Part shown: in pieces, positions 9,097 to 16,604 of the stretch
Layout of the letters: each line of letters starts with the position of its first letter
Numbering within the stretch: position 1 is the stretch's first letter
IMG/VR virus record: IMGVR_UViG_3300043436_003658
Span: 1 to 31,631 of that record
Length of the DNA stretch: 31,631 bases
From: a virus
Direction: 5' to 3' (one strand)
The notes under the pieces: model-generated
What the model was told of the DNA's origin: nothing
The model's database searches: none
What the model saw: the letters and a program-made list of their open reading frames with translations, nothing else
Position numbers and translations under genes: made by a program

Positions 9097-9259
9097 TGTT
9101 TTTTTGAATTAAATCTTGCGCACACAAGCGGGCAAGATAAAGTGAACACTTATATTTTGATTTGATGTAACTCTCTAGAGCTTTAGGAATAAACTCAGAG
9201 TAATTTTTATTGTCTAGCATCAAAGCCGTGACAATAGTTCTTCTTTTATTAGAAATCAT
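9077..9259 (-). CDS. Small basic hypothetical protein, 60 aa
   Basis: A basic, helical protein (MISNKRRTIVTALM start, then an IPKALESYIKSKYKC segment, ending KNNGKNNN). No domain is recognised. The start is 2 bp after the stop of the radical SAM gene, and the last 20 bp overlap the next gene. The basic asparagine/lysine-rich tail could contact nucleic acid, but this is only a guess. Confidence 0.6.
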   Translation of the reverse strand: MISNKRRTIVTALMLDNKNYSEFIPKALESYIKSKYKCSLYLARLCAQDLIQKNNGKNNN

Positions 9260-9261
9260 GT

Positions 9262-10134
9262 TTAAAATATATACCTAATGGTATTCCAATTAATAATATC
9301 ATCATGTAAATTAGTCCAATCTTTGATGTAATCAGCCTTTAATTCATGTTTGTATCTAATATTTGTTCCGCCATATTGAGATATTTTATTTTCCTGGGTT
9401 GTTGGAGTCCACAATAAATCTTCTCCAGGTATTTTATTATCTAAATTGTATTGATGCTTTTTTGCATTATGCGTTAAGAAAATTACTTCTGCTTTTACAG
9501 AATTATTATCCCATCCGTTTTTTTCTGCATACTGGCTGACCTGAACAAAAAGTTTTGAATAATCTCTAAGATAATTAGGTGATACAATTACAGGACTAAA
9601 ATTAAGATGTACTTCATAACCGGCTTCTTTAAATAAACTTACAGCTTTTAATCTTTCTTCTATAGAACTAGTGTTTGGTTCTAACTTATCAGCAAAAATC
9701 TGAGGCATTAAACTAAACCTAATTCTAATTTTACCTTCAGGATTAAAAGCAAGAAGTTTTTTGTTAACATACTTTGTAGCAAATGATCCCATTGCCACAG
9801 GATGCATTTTAAAGAAATCAAATATATATTCCCACTGATGATATTTAGCATGAAGTGCAAAATCTTCATTGCATGAAATGTCATAAGTTATATACTCAGA
9901 ATGAGTTTGATTAGGTTTTACTACATCTGCAAATGCTGCATGATTATTTATCTCTGTTAAGATTTGACTGGGATTGGTTGCAATATCTAAACCGTAAGGT
10001 TTATGTCTTTTCATGTAGCAGTAGCCGCATTCATATAAGCAGCCGTGACCAAAACTGGGCGCAATAAAATCAGTACTACGCCCGGATGGTCTAATAATCA
10101 TACTTTTTCTAACTACTTTCTCAACGGTGCTCAT
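9262..10134 (-). CDS. Radical SAM protein of the spore photoproduct lyase (SPL)-like family
   Basis: A 290-residue protein with the canonical radical-SAM cluster motif CxxxCxxC: C32, C36 and C39 in GCLYECGYCYMKRH. The preceding stretch SMIIRPSGRSTDFIAPSFGHG is typical of SPL-family radical SAM proteins. Fifty-six residues after C32 there is another cysteine (C88) in YDISCNEDFALH. In Bacillus SPL the hydrogen-atom donor Cys141 lies 51 residues after the first cluster cysteine in a similar segment (..EACTSDxxGxxH). The later blocks RIRFSLMPQ and a VHLNFSPVIV segment fit the TIM-barrel strands of this family. B. subtilis SPL is somewhat longer (about 340 aa). SPL reverses the spore thymine photoproduct 5-thyminyl-5,6-dihydrothymine; whether this phage protein repairs such a lesion or acts on another substrate is unknown. 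It is coupled by ATGA to the upstream 73-residue gene. Confidence 0.8.
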   Translation of the reverse strand: MSTVEKVVRKSMIIRPSGRSTDFIAPSFGHGCLYECGYCYMKRHKPYGLDIATNPSQILTEINNHAAFADVVKPNQTHSEYITYDISCNEDFALHAKYHQWEYIFDFFKMHPVAMGSFATKYVNKKLLAFNPEGKIRIRFSLMPQIFADKLEPNTSSIEERLKAVSLFKEAGYEVHLNFSPVIVSPNYLRDYSKLFVQVSQYAEKNGWDNNSVKAEVIFLTHNAKKHQYNLDNKIPGEDLLWTPTTQENKISQYGGTNIRYKHELKADYIKDWTNLHDDIINWNTIRYIF

Positions 10135-10352
10135 TGTTTAAAGGTTTCGTTGTAGTATTTCTCTACATTAGAAAATGCAGTTCTAATATCTAAGTCTAAT
10201 GCTTTGTCTAAACAATTTTCCGCAAACTTAATCTTCTGCTCCTTCTCCATTTCTTTGGCTTTTATAACTAAGTCCTTAAATGATTGAGAATGTTTTATGT
10301 GAGGAAAATCTTTTAAGTTCTTAGAAAACCATTCTACTGCTGTTTGTTTCAT
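10131..10352 (-). CDS. Hypothetical protein, 73 aa, upstream of the radical SAM gene
   Basis: A small, mostly helical protein (KDLVIKAKEMEKEQKIKF) with a tryptophan near the start (VEWFSKNL). No known domain. ATGA overlaps on both sides tie it to the 100-residue gene before it and the SPL-like gene after it, so it is made together with the radical SAM enzyme and could be an accessory to it. That is inference from position alone. Confidence 0.65.
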   Translation of the reverse strand: MKQTAVEWFSKNLKDFPHIKHSQSFKDLVIKAKEMEKEQKIKFAENCLDKALDLDIRTAFSNVEKYYNETFKQ

Positions 10353-10651
10353 TTTTTTTTAACTTTTTGATAGTTGTATTTTTCTTCTGGTGTCATTTTA
10401 GATACCAAATTTTCAAAGTATGCAGTTCTTTTCTTTTCACTTGTGCCTGGCTTTTCAATTCTATATTCAAGGGTTATACCAAGTTCATCTAAAATATCAT
10501 CAGTAAAACTGATTTTTTCAAGATTGAAATAACTGCGAGCTAAGTATCTAGTTTTACCTAAATCAATTGCTGCTTGGACAGAAAGATTTTTAAGTGAATC
10601 ATTTCCAAATCCTAGAATGCTTTTTCTAGTTAATGTTCTTTTTAGCACCAT
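10349..10651 (-). CDS. Basic hypothetical protein, 100 aa
   Basis: A basic soluble protein (KRTLTRKSILGFGNDSL start, very basic C terminus ending YQKVKKK). No recognised family. The segment SVQAAIDLGKTRYLARSYFNLEK looks like a helix-turn-helix-sized unit, but it is too weak to call. It begins 1 bp after the helicase stop codon and ends in an ATGA overlap with the next gene. Possibly nucleic-acid binding, given its charge and setting. Confidence 0.65.
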   Translation of the reverse strand: MVLKRTLTRKSILGFGNDSLKNLSVQAAIDLGKTRYLARSYFNLEKISFTDDILDELGITLEYRIEKPGTSEKKRTAYFENLVSKMTPEEKYNYQKVKKK

Positions 10652-10652
10652 G

Positions 10653-11963
10653 TTAAATTATTTTTAAATATCTATTTGCTCTTACTTCTACTTTGCATTT
10701 AGCTCTTGTAATAGCTGTGTAAAACCATTTAGCTGAATCCCATACAGGCATTAGCCAATCAGCATCTATATAAACATTATCCCATTCTTGACCTTGAGCT
10801 TTATGACAAGAAATTGCATAACCGTAGGTTGCAATATTTATAGATTTATCAAATGTTACTTTCTTTTGATATTTAGCGCCAACATCAAATTTGAACAATT
10901 CATGCAGTAATACTTGATCAATTTCTATTAACCCTGCTTTAACTACAGATTCTAATTCATATGTTGAAACACCTGCTTCTACAAGTTCTGGAATAAGAAT
11001 AGTCCTTTGGTTATAACTGTGTTTATAATACAAGCATTCATATTCTGTTTGTTTTTCTTTTTTAACCAGCTTAATTTTAAAACTCTTAACAAACCGAGGG
11101 TTGTTAATTTTAAATGTTTCACCATTATTGTAATTTATAGTATTGGCTATAGAAACAAGTTTATCCCCATGTTGAGCATATTCTGATATATCCGGATCAT
11201 TAAACCTAATTGCTCTAATTTTGGCATTGTATAAAACTCTTCTTTGGTTTGTAGAGGTCAATACAATGTATGGATTATCTAGTTTAATGTTATGTAAGAG
11301 ACTTTTGCTAAATCTTGGTACTATGGATAGATCAGAATTTTCAGGTTGGTTAAACAGAGATTTTTTATTTTCTCTGATTTGAGTTGCAATCTTTAATAAA
11401 CTACCGTCATATCTTTTGACTTCAGTTAATTCATACTTGTTATGACTTCGAAAGTATAACCTGTATTTAACATTTTTATCCCAGTTAAAAATTTGAGGAT
11501 TGTGTCCTACAGGTTCTAACTGAAAACTATCTCCCATAAAAATTACTTTAAAGTTTTGCTTTAGAGCATTTTCAACAATAATGTCAAGTACATATTCATC
11601 AATCATAGAGCACTCATCAATAATGAGAACGGTATTTTTTTGATGTTTTTTTTCAATATATCCACCTTTACCGGCAACACTTATGTTAAAGTATGAGTGA
11701 ATAGTAAAATACTCTAAATAAGGGTTATTGATTTTTTCTGATAATCTAGTTACTGCTGCATTAGTTGGTGCTAATAGGACTGCGTTAGTAGCATTTGCAA
11801 TGTTTTCTGCAAGAGTTGTTTTACCACATCCTGAATATCCTGCTAGGAGGAAAAATTGATTATTTGATTTTAAAAACTTATGTACTTTAATTAGGGCTTG
11901 TTTTTGTCCATCGGTAAAGTCTATGGCCACTTTTCTGGCATTGACTAATTGTTCTAATGTCAT
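10653..11963 (-). CDS. SF1 DNA helicase, Dda/RecD-like
   Basis: A 436-residue superfamily-1 helicase. Walker A is GYSGCGKTT (residues 42-50), an APTNAA motif Ia follows, Walker B is VLIIDECSM (112-120), then GDSFQLEPVG as motif III. Near the C terminus, ISCHKAQGQEWDNVYI is motif V and TAITRAK is motif VI. This order and the UvrD_C_2-type end match phage T4 Dda and RecD2-like 5'-to-3' helicases, which work at forks and in recombination. I chose the ATG at 11963. A GTG at 11999 would add 12 residues, but it lies inside a strong hairpin and the extra residues are not family-like. The 66-bp leader holding that hairpin separates it from the DUF932-like gene, one of the larger gaps in the operon. 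Confidence 0.9.
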   Translation of the reverse strand: MTLEQLVNARKVAIDFTDGQKQALIKVHKFLKSNNQFFLLAGYSGCGKTTLAENIANATNAVLLAPTNAAVTRLSEKINNPYLEYFTIHSYFNISVAGKGGYIEKKHQKNTVLIIDECSMIDEYVLDIIVENALKQNFKVIFMGDSFQLEPVGHNPQIFNWDKNVKYRLYFRSHNKYELTEVKRYDGSLLKIATQIRENKKSLFNQPENSDLSIVPRFSKSLLHNIKLDNPYIVLTSTNQRRVLYNAKIRAIRFNDPDISEYAQHGDKLVSIANTINYNNGETFKINNPRFVKSFKIKLVKKEKQTEYECLYYKHSYNQRTILIPELVEAGVSTYELESVVKAGLIEIDQVLLHELFKFDVGAKYQKKVTFDKSINIATYGYAISCHKAQGQEWDNVYIDADWLMPVWDSAKWFYTAITRAKCKVEVRANRYLKII

Positions 11964-11988
11964 TGTTGGGGGATTGATGGCTGATGAT

Positions 11989-12016
11989 AGTAACCGCACT
12001 CTTACATGCGGCTACT
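11989..12016 (-). promoter_or_regulatory. Stable hairpin in the leader of the SF1 helicase gene
   Basis: On the minus strand AGTAGCCGCA and TGCGGTTACT form a 10-bp stem with one G-U pair and an 8-base loop. It lies 13 bases after the DUF932-like stop and 25 bases before the helicase ATG. No U-tract follows on either strand, so it is not a standard terminator. It could be an mRNA processing or stability element, or a protein-binding site. The pairing is direct observation; the role is inferred. Confidence 0.5.
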
Positions 12017-12029
12017 TCATCGCCAAGGA

Positions 12030-13409
12030 TTAATTTTCTAGAACAAAGAATTCTTTGGAGTCTAGCTCAAAAACTGTGTGGTCTATGCCTTTGGTGACAT
12101 CTACTACACGTCTTTTGTTTTGATACTGTGATGTCAGCATCTCATCTACTCTCTCTTGGAATTCTTGAGGCACTATACTTTGAACTTTTGGTTCTTCTGT
12201 GAATAGTGACATTGTGTCTATCTCTTCTTGTGTTTCTTCTACTTCCTCTGTTAGATCAAAGAGGGAATCAGTATCAGCTGTAGAACCGACATAACCATCA
12301 TCAGGACTGCCTGTTTCAATAATGCCAAATTCTTCTTGAACAAGTTCAACTTCTTCTACTGACATTGGAGCTGTAGGAAGGATTACATCATCTTCAAATT
12401 CAGGAACACCCGCTGCTTCTAACAACTGAACATCATCTTCCTCAATAAATTCAGACAACTCTTCAAGTTCTACAAGCTCTCCGTAACTAACTGTTTCATT
12501 ATCTAATTCAGTTCTAATTTCTTCAAGTCTTTCTTTCTTAGAATAGTCTGCTTCTTGAATCATATTTTGAGCTTGAATTAAGTTATCAATGCTTTCCATA
12601 TTGACTTCTTCAGTTACTGTTTCTGTAGATTCATCTTCTTCTGACTCAAGTTCTAACTTTAGTTGGTCAGTTGCATCTTCAATGTTTGTTTCTACAGCTA
12701 CATTGTACATCACTTGAATGTATGCGCTAATCTGCATTTGCTGTTCATACCATTTCTTAGGTGAGTTTTCAGCAATACCGAACATAATCATTTTGTACAA
12801 TTCCCATAAAGTGCCTTTGTCTTTGTAATCAAAGGATGGTTTATCATACTCAACACGGATTAAACTTACTTGATTAGGAGTAAGAATCTTTTTGTCTAAG
12901 TACAACAAACCAATCAGTTTAGCATAATCTTTTCTAGATACTTCAATAGATTTGAATTTATCTTTCATGGCTATGATTGCATCAAAGTGATCTTCTGCAG
13001 ATTCAATCATTGCATCAATTACCTGCATGGTATCATTTAGAGCCGTACCTGTGTGTTTTCTTAGCCAAGACGCTGCATTACTAGATGAGATGAATGGAAC
13101 TTCATTATCATAAATAAAACCTCCTACAGAGCATCCAAAGCGAATCTTCTTATTATAAGAATTGGTCCAGTTAAATGTCATACCCATGTCTGGGTCTTTG
13201 CTATTTTCAATTTGAATAAATGCCATTGCTACATCACCGGCATCTTCTGCTTTATATAATTCACTTTTGATAATGAATCCTTTTTCATCAAGCTTAGTTC
13301 TAAGTGTATCAATAATTGTACTGTGTGAGATCACAGTATATGACTTAGTTGCTTGGGGTAATTTTGTTTTTCTTAAATAATCTTCTGTTTGTGTTCTGTT
13401 AATCCTCAT
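12030..13409 (-). CDS. DUF932-like phage/plasmid protein with acidic tail
   Basis: A 459-residue protein. The N-terminal 230 residues resemble the DUF932 family of phages and plasmids: a TFNWTNSYNKKIRFGCSVGG segment (the family's N-S-Y-D/N-K...G core), then two-helix stretches, then LWELYKMIMFGI with a PKKWYEQQ block, equivalent to the family's W-D-x-Y-N...HP..W motif. The second half (about residues 250-430) is very acidic, low complexity and probably unstructured, with many E, V and T residues. DUF932 proteins often sit next to replication genes but their biochemical role is not established. It starts 11 bp inside the end of the DNA polymerase gene. The acidic extension could act as a flexible interaction or DNA-mimic segment; this is inference. 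Confidence 0.65.
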   Translation of the reverse strand: MRINRTQTEDYLRKTKLPQATKSYTVISHSTIIDTLRTKLDEKGFIIKSELYKAEDAGDVAMAFIQIENSKDPDMGMTFNWTNSYNKKIRFGCSVGGFIYDNEVPFISSSNAASWLRKHTGTALNDTMQVIDAMIESAEDHFDAIIAMKDKFKSIEVSRKDYAKLIGLLYLDKKILTPNQVSLIRVEYDKPSFDYKDKGTLWELYKMIMFGIAENSPKKWYEQQMQISAYIQVMYNVAVETNIEDATDQLKLELESEEDESTETVTEEVNMESIDNLIQAQNMIQEADYSKKERLEEIRTELDNETVSYGELVELEELSEFIEEDDVQLLEAAGVPEFEDDVILPTAPMSVEEVELVQEEFGIIETGSPDDGYVGSTADTDSLFDLTEEVEETQEEIDTMSLFTEEPKVQSIVPQEFQERVDEMLTSQYQNKRRVVDVTKGIDHTVFELDSKEFFVLEN

Positions 13410-15393
13410 TGAAAAATAAGTTTTGTTGTTGAGAAGGCATAATCTTATTGATTTCTTTATTGATTTCTCTCAAGTAATACTGAGTATCAATTTCATAATC
13501 ATCAAATTCTTTATTCTCAAACTTGTTCATAATTCTTTCTAAACTTTTTGAAGCTTCTACTTTAATAGCTCTGCTTCCATCAACTTTAAGAATCTTACAT
13601 CCTTTTAGGGACATGTAATACCTTAAAGTTTTTTGTGCACTTTGCTGATCAAGTTCTCCATTAGTCATGCAGGTTAAAAAGAATTTCCAACTACCAACTG
13701 CTCTAACTCCTGCACAGTAATCATATATTTTCTTATTCTCTTCTAAAGTCTTTTCCGGACTTTGATTATGAACAAAATAATAGTAGTAAGCTATTCTCTT
13801 AATGCGAAAGCTTTTGTTTTTGTGCAATGGTTTATCAACTTCAAACCTACCTTTACTTTTAGTGGGATACCATAAGTATCGGTTGTCTTTAGTTCTTTTG
13901 ATTAGTGGTTTTGGAAACTCATTTTTGATTTTCTTGACTGCATCTTCTTTAGTAATTTCTTTACCCGCAAAGATGCCGATGTAATTGTTGACATCAGGAA
14001 TGATTAGCTTTTCATACGCTTCAAATTCTAACTGCAACAAAGTTTGTTCTTCCCATTCTTTGCATATCTGATGATATAATTCTTCATATTCTCTAGGAAT
14101 AATTATCTCACCACCATCAGTATTAACCATGATTGGTCTGGCACCAGGAATAGATTCACATAACTCTTCTATTAACATTACCAATAGCAACTGACCATTA
14201 CATGTAATGCGCATAGTAAACATGCTATCCTTTAGGAATGAGTTGTCTTCATTAGACAAACCATAGGTTGAGTTTAGCAAAATTTTGTACACATAGTTGA
14301 GCGGATCTTTTTTGCTGTACTTCTTTCTTTCTTCAAAGAATCCTTCATAGATTTCACAAAATGCTTTTTTATCAATATGCGCTGGAGCCCACTGATTTCT
14401 AATAGCAAGGTTAGGATAGAAACTTGTTACATCAAAAGACTTAATGATAAAATCTTTATCTGATTTGTATATACCTTTCTTAGCCCCATGAATTCCACCT
14501 AATGCAAAAGATAATGTCAATCCTCGGTAAGTTACTTCATGCTTAAATGAACCTTTAAGATTTTCTCCATCAAGCTTTAACTTTTTAAACTTTGACAGCG
14601 TAGCTTTTAACTCAGGTGTTTTGAATTCAATATATGGTAATATTGCTTCATTGAGATTAATAACCTTGCGGTATGTCTTTTGTTTTTTAAGTATGTGTGG
14701 AGATACTTTAAGTTTTTCAGAAAGCAATTTTAGAAATATACTTTTTGATAACTTGGGTTCAGAATGATTAAGCAGATTCATTCTAAAGTGTTTGGACAAA
14801 TCACTTCTTAACACAATCTCCGCCTTGTTCCTAAAGAAAAGCTCTCTAGTGGACAAACAGTCATTAATACAATACTTGGTTAACAAGAGAATATCTTTGG
14901 CGTTGTGAGGCTTTCTAAAGTCAGTAGACATGTCTTCTACATTATGCCAATCCATGCTATACTGCAGCCATTTAAGACTACTGCGTTTTGCCGGATTGTC
15001 ATAGTTGTTAATAGCAAGTATGTCACATTCTTTAAAAGGATTGTCATTAGGATGAAAGATAGGAAACTCTTTCTGATTAGCTCTTCTGATTACTTCTTGC
15101 GCAAAATTAAATACATCGCTGGCAATCTTATCTCCTGGAGCATTTTTTAAATTTACTGTGTACCCGTCTAATAGAAATCTTGAAATCTGATTGTCAAATT
15201 TTAAGCCATTATATGATATCAGTGTAGTTTGGTTTTTAATTAAATCAATTAAAAAATCTATGTATTCTCTGTATTGATTTCTTTGATCACTAATTTCAAA
15301 CACTTTAATGTCATTAGGATCTTTAATATTAATAAATACACAGAGAACACAATTGACTACTGTTTCATAGTCATATACATATGCTTTGGCCAT
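13399..15393 (-). CDS. Family B DNA polymerase with 3'-5' exonuclease domain
   Basis: A 664-residue replicative polymerase. All three exonuclease motifs are present: Exo I YDYET (D8, E10), Exo II SYNGLKFDNQ (N62, D67) and Exo III YCINDC (Y174, D178). Polymerase motif A is SFDVTSFYPN (D321), motif B YKILLNSTYG (K370, N374, Y377, G378) and motif C VNTDGGE (catalytic D426). Motif C is usually DTDS in the family; the N-T-D-G form keeps the essential second aspartate and, from memory, occurs in other phage polymerases. The palm is compact and I see no TPR insertions of the protein-primed (phi29) type, so priming by the encoded primase is more likely. I chose the ATG at 15393 (MAKAYVYDYE), 10 bp after the upstream stop; a TTG 120 bases earlier would overlap the neighbour and add unrelated sequence. 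Confidence 0.93.
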   Translation of the reverse strand: MAKAYVYDYETVVNCVLCVFINIKDPNDIKVFEISDQRNQYREYIDFLIDLIKNQTTLISYNGLKFDNQISRFLLDGYTVNLKNAPGDKIASDVFNFAQEVIRRANQKEFPIFHPNDNPFKECDILAINNYDNPAKRSSLKWLQYSMDWHNVEDMSTDFRKPHNAKDILLLTKYCINDCLSTRELFFRNKAEIVLRSDLSKHFRMNLLNHSEPKLSKSIFLKLLSEKLKVSPHILKKQKTYRKVINLNEAILPYIEFKTPELKATLSKFKKLKLDGENLKGSFKHEVTYRGLTLSFALGGIHGAKKGIYKSDKDFIIKSFDVTSFYPNLAIRNQWAPAHIDKKAFCEIYEGFFEERKKYSKKDPLNYVYKILLNSTYGLSNEDNSFLKDSMFTMRITCNGQLLLVMLIEELCESIPGARPIMVNTDGGEIIIPREYEELYHQICKEWEEQTLLQLEFEAYEKLIIPDVNNYIGIFAGKEITKEDAVKKIKNEFPKPLIKRTKDNRYLWYPTKSKGRFEVDKPLHKNKSFRIKRIAYYYYFVHNQSPEKTLEENKKIYDYCAGVRAVGSWKFFLTCMTNGELDQQSAQKTLRYYMSLKGCKILKVDGSRAIKVEASKSLERIMNKFENKEFDDYEIDTQYYLREINKEINKIMPSQQQNLFFNED

Positions 15394-15403
15394 AATTTTT
15401 ATT

Positions 15404-15955
15404 TTAACATGCCGCCCATCCAACAAATTTGTATAGACCTTGCTTTTCTGTTGTTGATTTTTTGTATGTAATAGTTGCGCATTGGCTATTACCTTCAGTA
15501 AGTTCTTTAGCAATAATTACTTTTACACTTGCTTCTGGATTAGCTTCAACATAAGCTCTTGCTTTTTTTATACAAACTGTTTGGCTTTTATCACGAGCAA
15601 CTTCTTTTTGATCCCAAGTAGTAACAGCTTTGTAAACTGTTTCCCATTTACGCGTTCCTTTTTGAGGAGTAACATCAACTTGAGATTTAACTTTATTTTT
15701 ATTTTCTACTGGTGCCTCCATACAAAAACCCCAAGCTTCACGTTTGTTGGCATTCTCTTGAATATATTCTTCAAGTTGACGGAAACTTTTTGTTTTTGTC
15801 ATTGAAGTAACATCTTTAGTTAAATTACAAGTGTGCATTCCACCTGAATAACCTTCTTGATGACCAAGATAGTCTTCATCTTGTTCACATACTTTCCTAA
15901 AGGCATCTTGAATATTTTTACCTCTTGCTGTTCTAAAAATTAGTTCCGCTCCCAT
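15404..15955 (-). CDS. Hypothetical protein, 183 aa
   Basis: A soluble protein I do not recognise with confidence. The start MGAELIFRTARGKNIQDAF followed by GHQEGYSGGM recalls small phage and bacterial proteins that begin with a beta strand, a helix and a G-Y-S/N-G-x-I turn. The rest has two similar-looking halves rich in K, T and E, with five scattered cysteines and a final GLYKFVGWAAC. It lies between the WGR-domain gene (16-bp overlap) and the polymerase (10-bp gap). A repair or replication role is suggested only by its neighbours. Confidence 0.6.
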   Translation of the reverse strand: MGAELIFRTARGKNIQDAFRKVCEQDEDYLGHQEGYSGGMHTCNLTKDVTSMTKTKSFRQLEEYIQENANKREAWGFCMEAPVENKNKVKSQVDVTPQKGTRKWETVYKAVTTWDQKEVARDKSQTVCIKKARAYVEANPEASVKVIIAKELTEGNSQCATITYKKSTTEKQGLYKFVGWAAC

Positions 15956-16371
15956 TGTTCTGCTTCTTTAGTTTCAATTAATAATTCCGCTAACCTTACT
16001 GTTTCTTGATCATTGGAATATAAAAGTTTTGTTATTTTAGAATGATCATCTTGACTAATAACTTGTTGTGCTAAAAGTTCATTTGCAAAAGAAGTATATA
16101 CTCTTTCTCTATGTGGATCATAAACTCTATTTTCTACAGTGTATCCTTTTTTTGTTTTAGAATTGACAAGTTTATTATATTCTTTAAATGCTAATTCAAA
16201 TGATAGAGGTACTGGATTTTTGCGACCTTCTGTTAAATATGAATGTCTTCTGCCATAAGCAAAATGAACATTCCACAAATTGGCTTTTAAAGTTTTAACT
16301 AACTTGACTCTATATACTTTATCAGATCTATGGTCTACATATTCTAAGTTGGTTGATTTAACTAATTCCAT
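15940..16371 (-). CDS. WGR-domain protein
   Basis: 143 residues. The N-terminal 70 match a WGR domain: VYRVKLVKTLKANLWNVHF, then YGRRHSYLTEG (the W-G-R position reads Y-G-R), then PLSFELAFKEYNKLVNSKTK with KGYT. WGR domains occur in poly(ADP-ribose) polymerases and in stand-alone bacterial and phage proteins, and are thought to bind nucleic acid ends. The C-terminal part carries a short two-helix motif, VISQDDHSKITKLLYSNDQE followed by TVRLAELL, which recurs in three other proteins here. It overlaps the upstream 61-residue gene by 14 bp and the next gene by 16 bp. A DNA-end or nick-binding accessory to the adjacent polymerase is a reasonable inference. Confidence 0.75.
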   Translation of the reverse strand: MELVKSTNLEYVDHRSDKVYRVKLVKTLKANLWNVHFAYGRRHSYLTEGRKNPVPLSFELAFKEYNKLVNSKTKKGYTVENRVYDPHRERVYTSFANELLAQQVISQDDHSKITKLLYSNDQETVRLAELLIETKEAEQWERN

Positions 16372-16543
16372 CTGCTGATTTTTTAATTAAACTCATTAAT
16401 GTTTTTTTACCTAAATCATATACATCAGTTTCTTCAGAATCTAAATACTCTTTGATGCGATTATACTGCTCTTCTGAAATTATTTCTTTCTTCTTAGCAA
16501 TATTAAGTCTTATTATGTCTGGGTTTTTTTCAAAGAATGCCAT
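16358..16543 (-). CDS. Small protein with the shared two-helix motif, 61 aa
   Basis: 61 residues, mostly one unit: EIISEEQYNRIKEYLDSEET then DVYDLGKKTLMSLIKK. It aligns by eye with the C terminus of the neighbouring WGR protein and with segments of two other proteins in the window. Its ATG follows directly on the U-tract of an intrinsic terminator, so it should be translated only from read-through transcripts or a very close promoter. It overlaps the WGR gene by 14 bp. Function unknown; possibly a free-standing copy of an interaction module. Confidence 0.65.
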   Translation of the reverse strand: MAFFEKNPDIIRLNIAKKKEIISEEQYNRIKEYLDSEETDVYDLGKKTLMSLIKKSADGIS

Positions 16544-16548
16544 CTATA

Positions 16549-16585
16549 AAACAAAAAGTGCGAGACACTTTTAGCATCTCGCACT
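16549..16585 (-). terminator. Intrinsic terminator / attenuator after the 133-aa gene
   Basis: Read on the minus strand, AGTGCGAGA pairs perfectly with TCTCGCACT (9 bp, 11-base loop) and is followed directly by TTTTTGTTT. It begins 19 bases after the stop of the 133-residue gene and ends a few bases before the ATG of the 61-residue gene. On the plus strand there is no U-tract, so it acts only leftward. Confidence 0.85.
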
Positions 16586-16604
16586 CTGTTAATTTGAGAA
16601 TTAG

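Noticed and set aside
11964-11999. GTG start adding 12 residues to the SF1 helicase
   Set aside because: The GTG lies within a strong hairpin and the extra residues do not look like helicase sequence; the ATG at 11963 is preferred.
15394-15513. TTG start adding 40 residues to PolB
   Set aside because: The extra sequence overlaps the upstream gene and precedes a clean MAKAYVYDYE start of the exonuclease domain.
15482-15805. A 107-codon open frame on the plus strand opposite the 183-residue gene before PolB
   Set aside because: Its product is a low-complexity F/N/S/I-rich sequence, typical of the antisense of a K/E-rich gene; the minus-strand gene fits the operon spacing.
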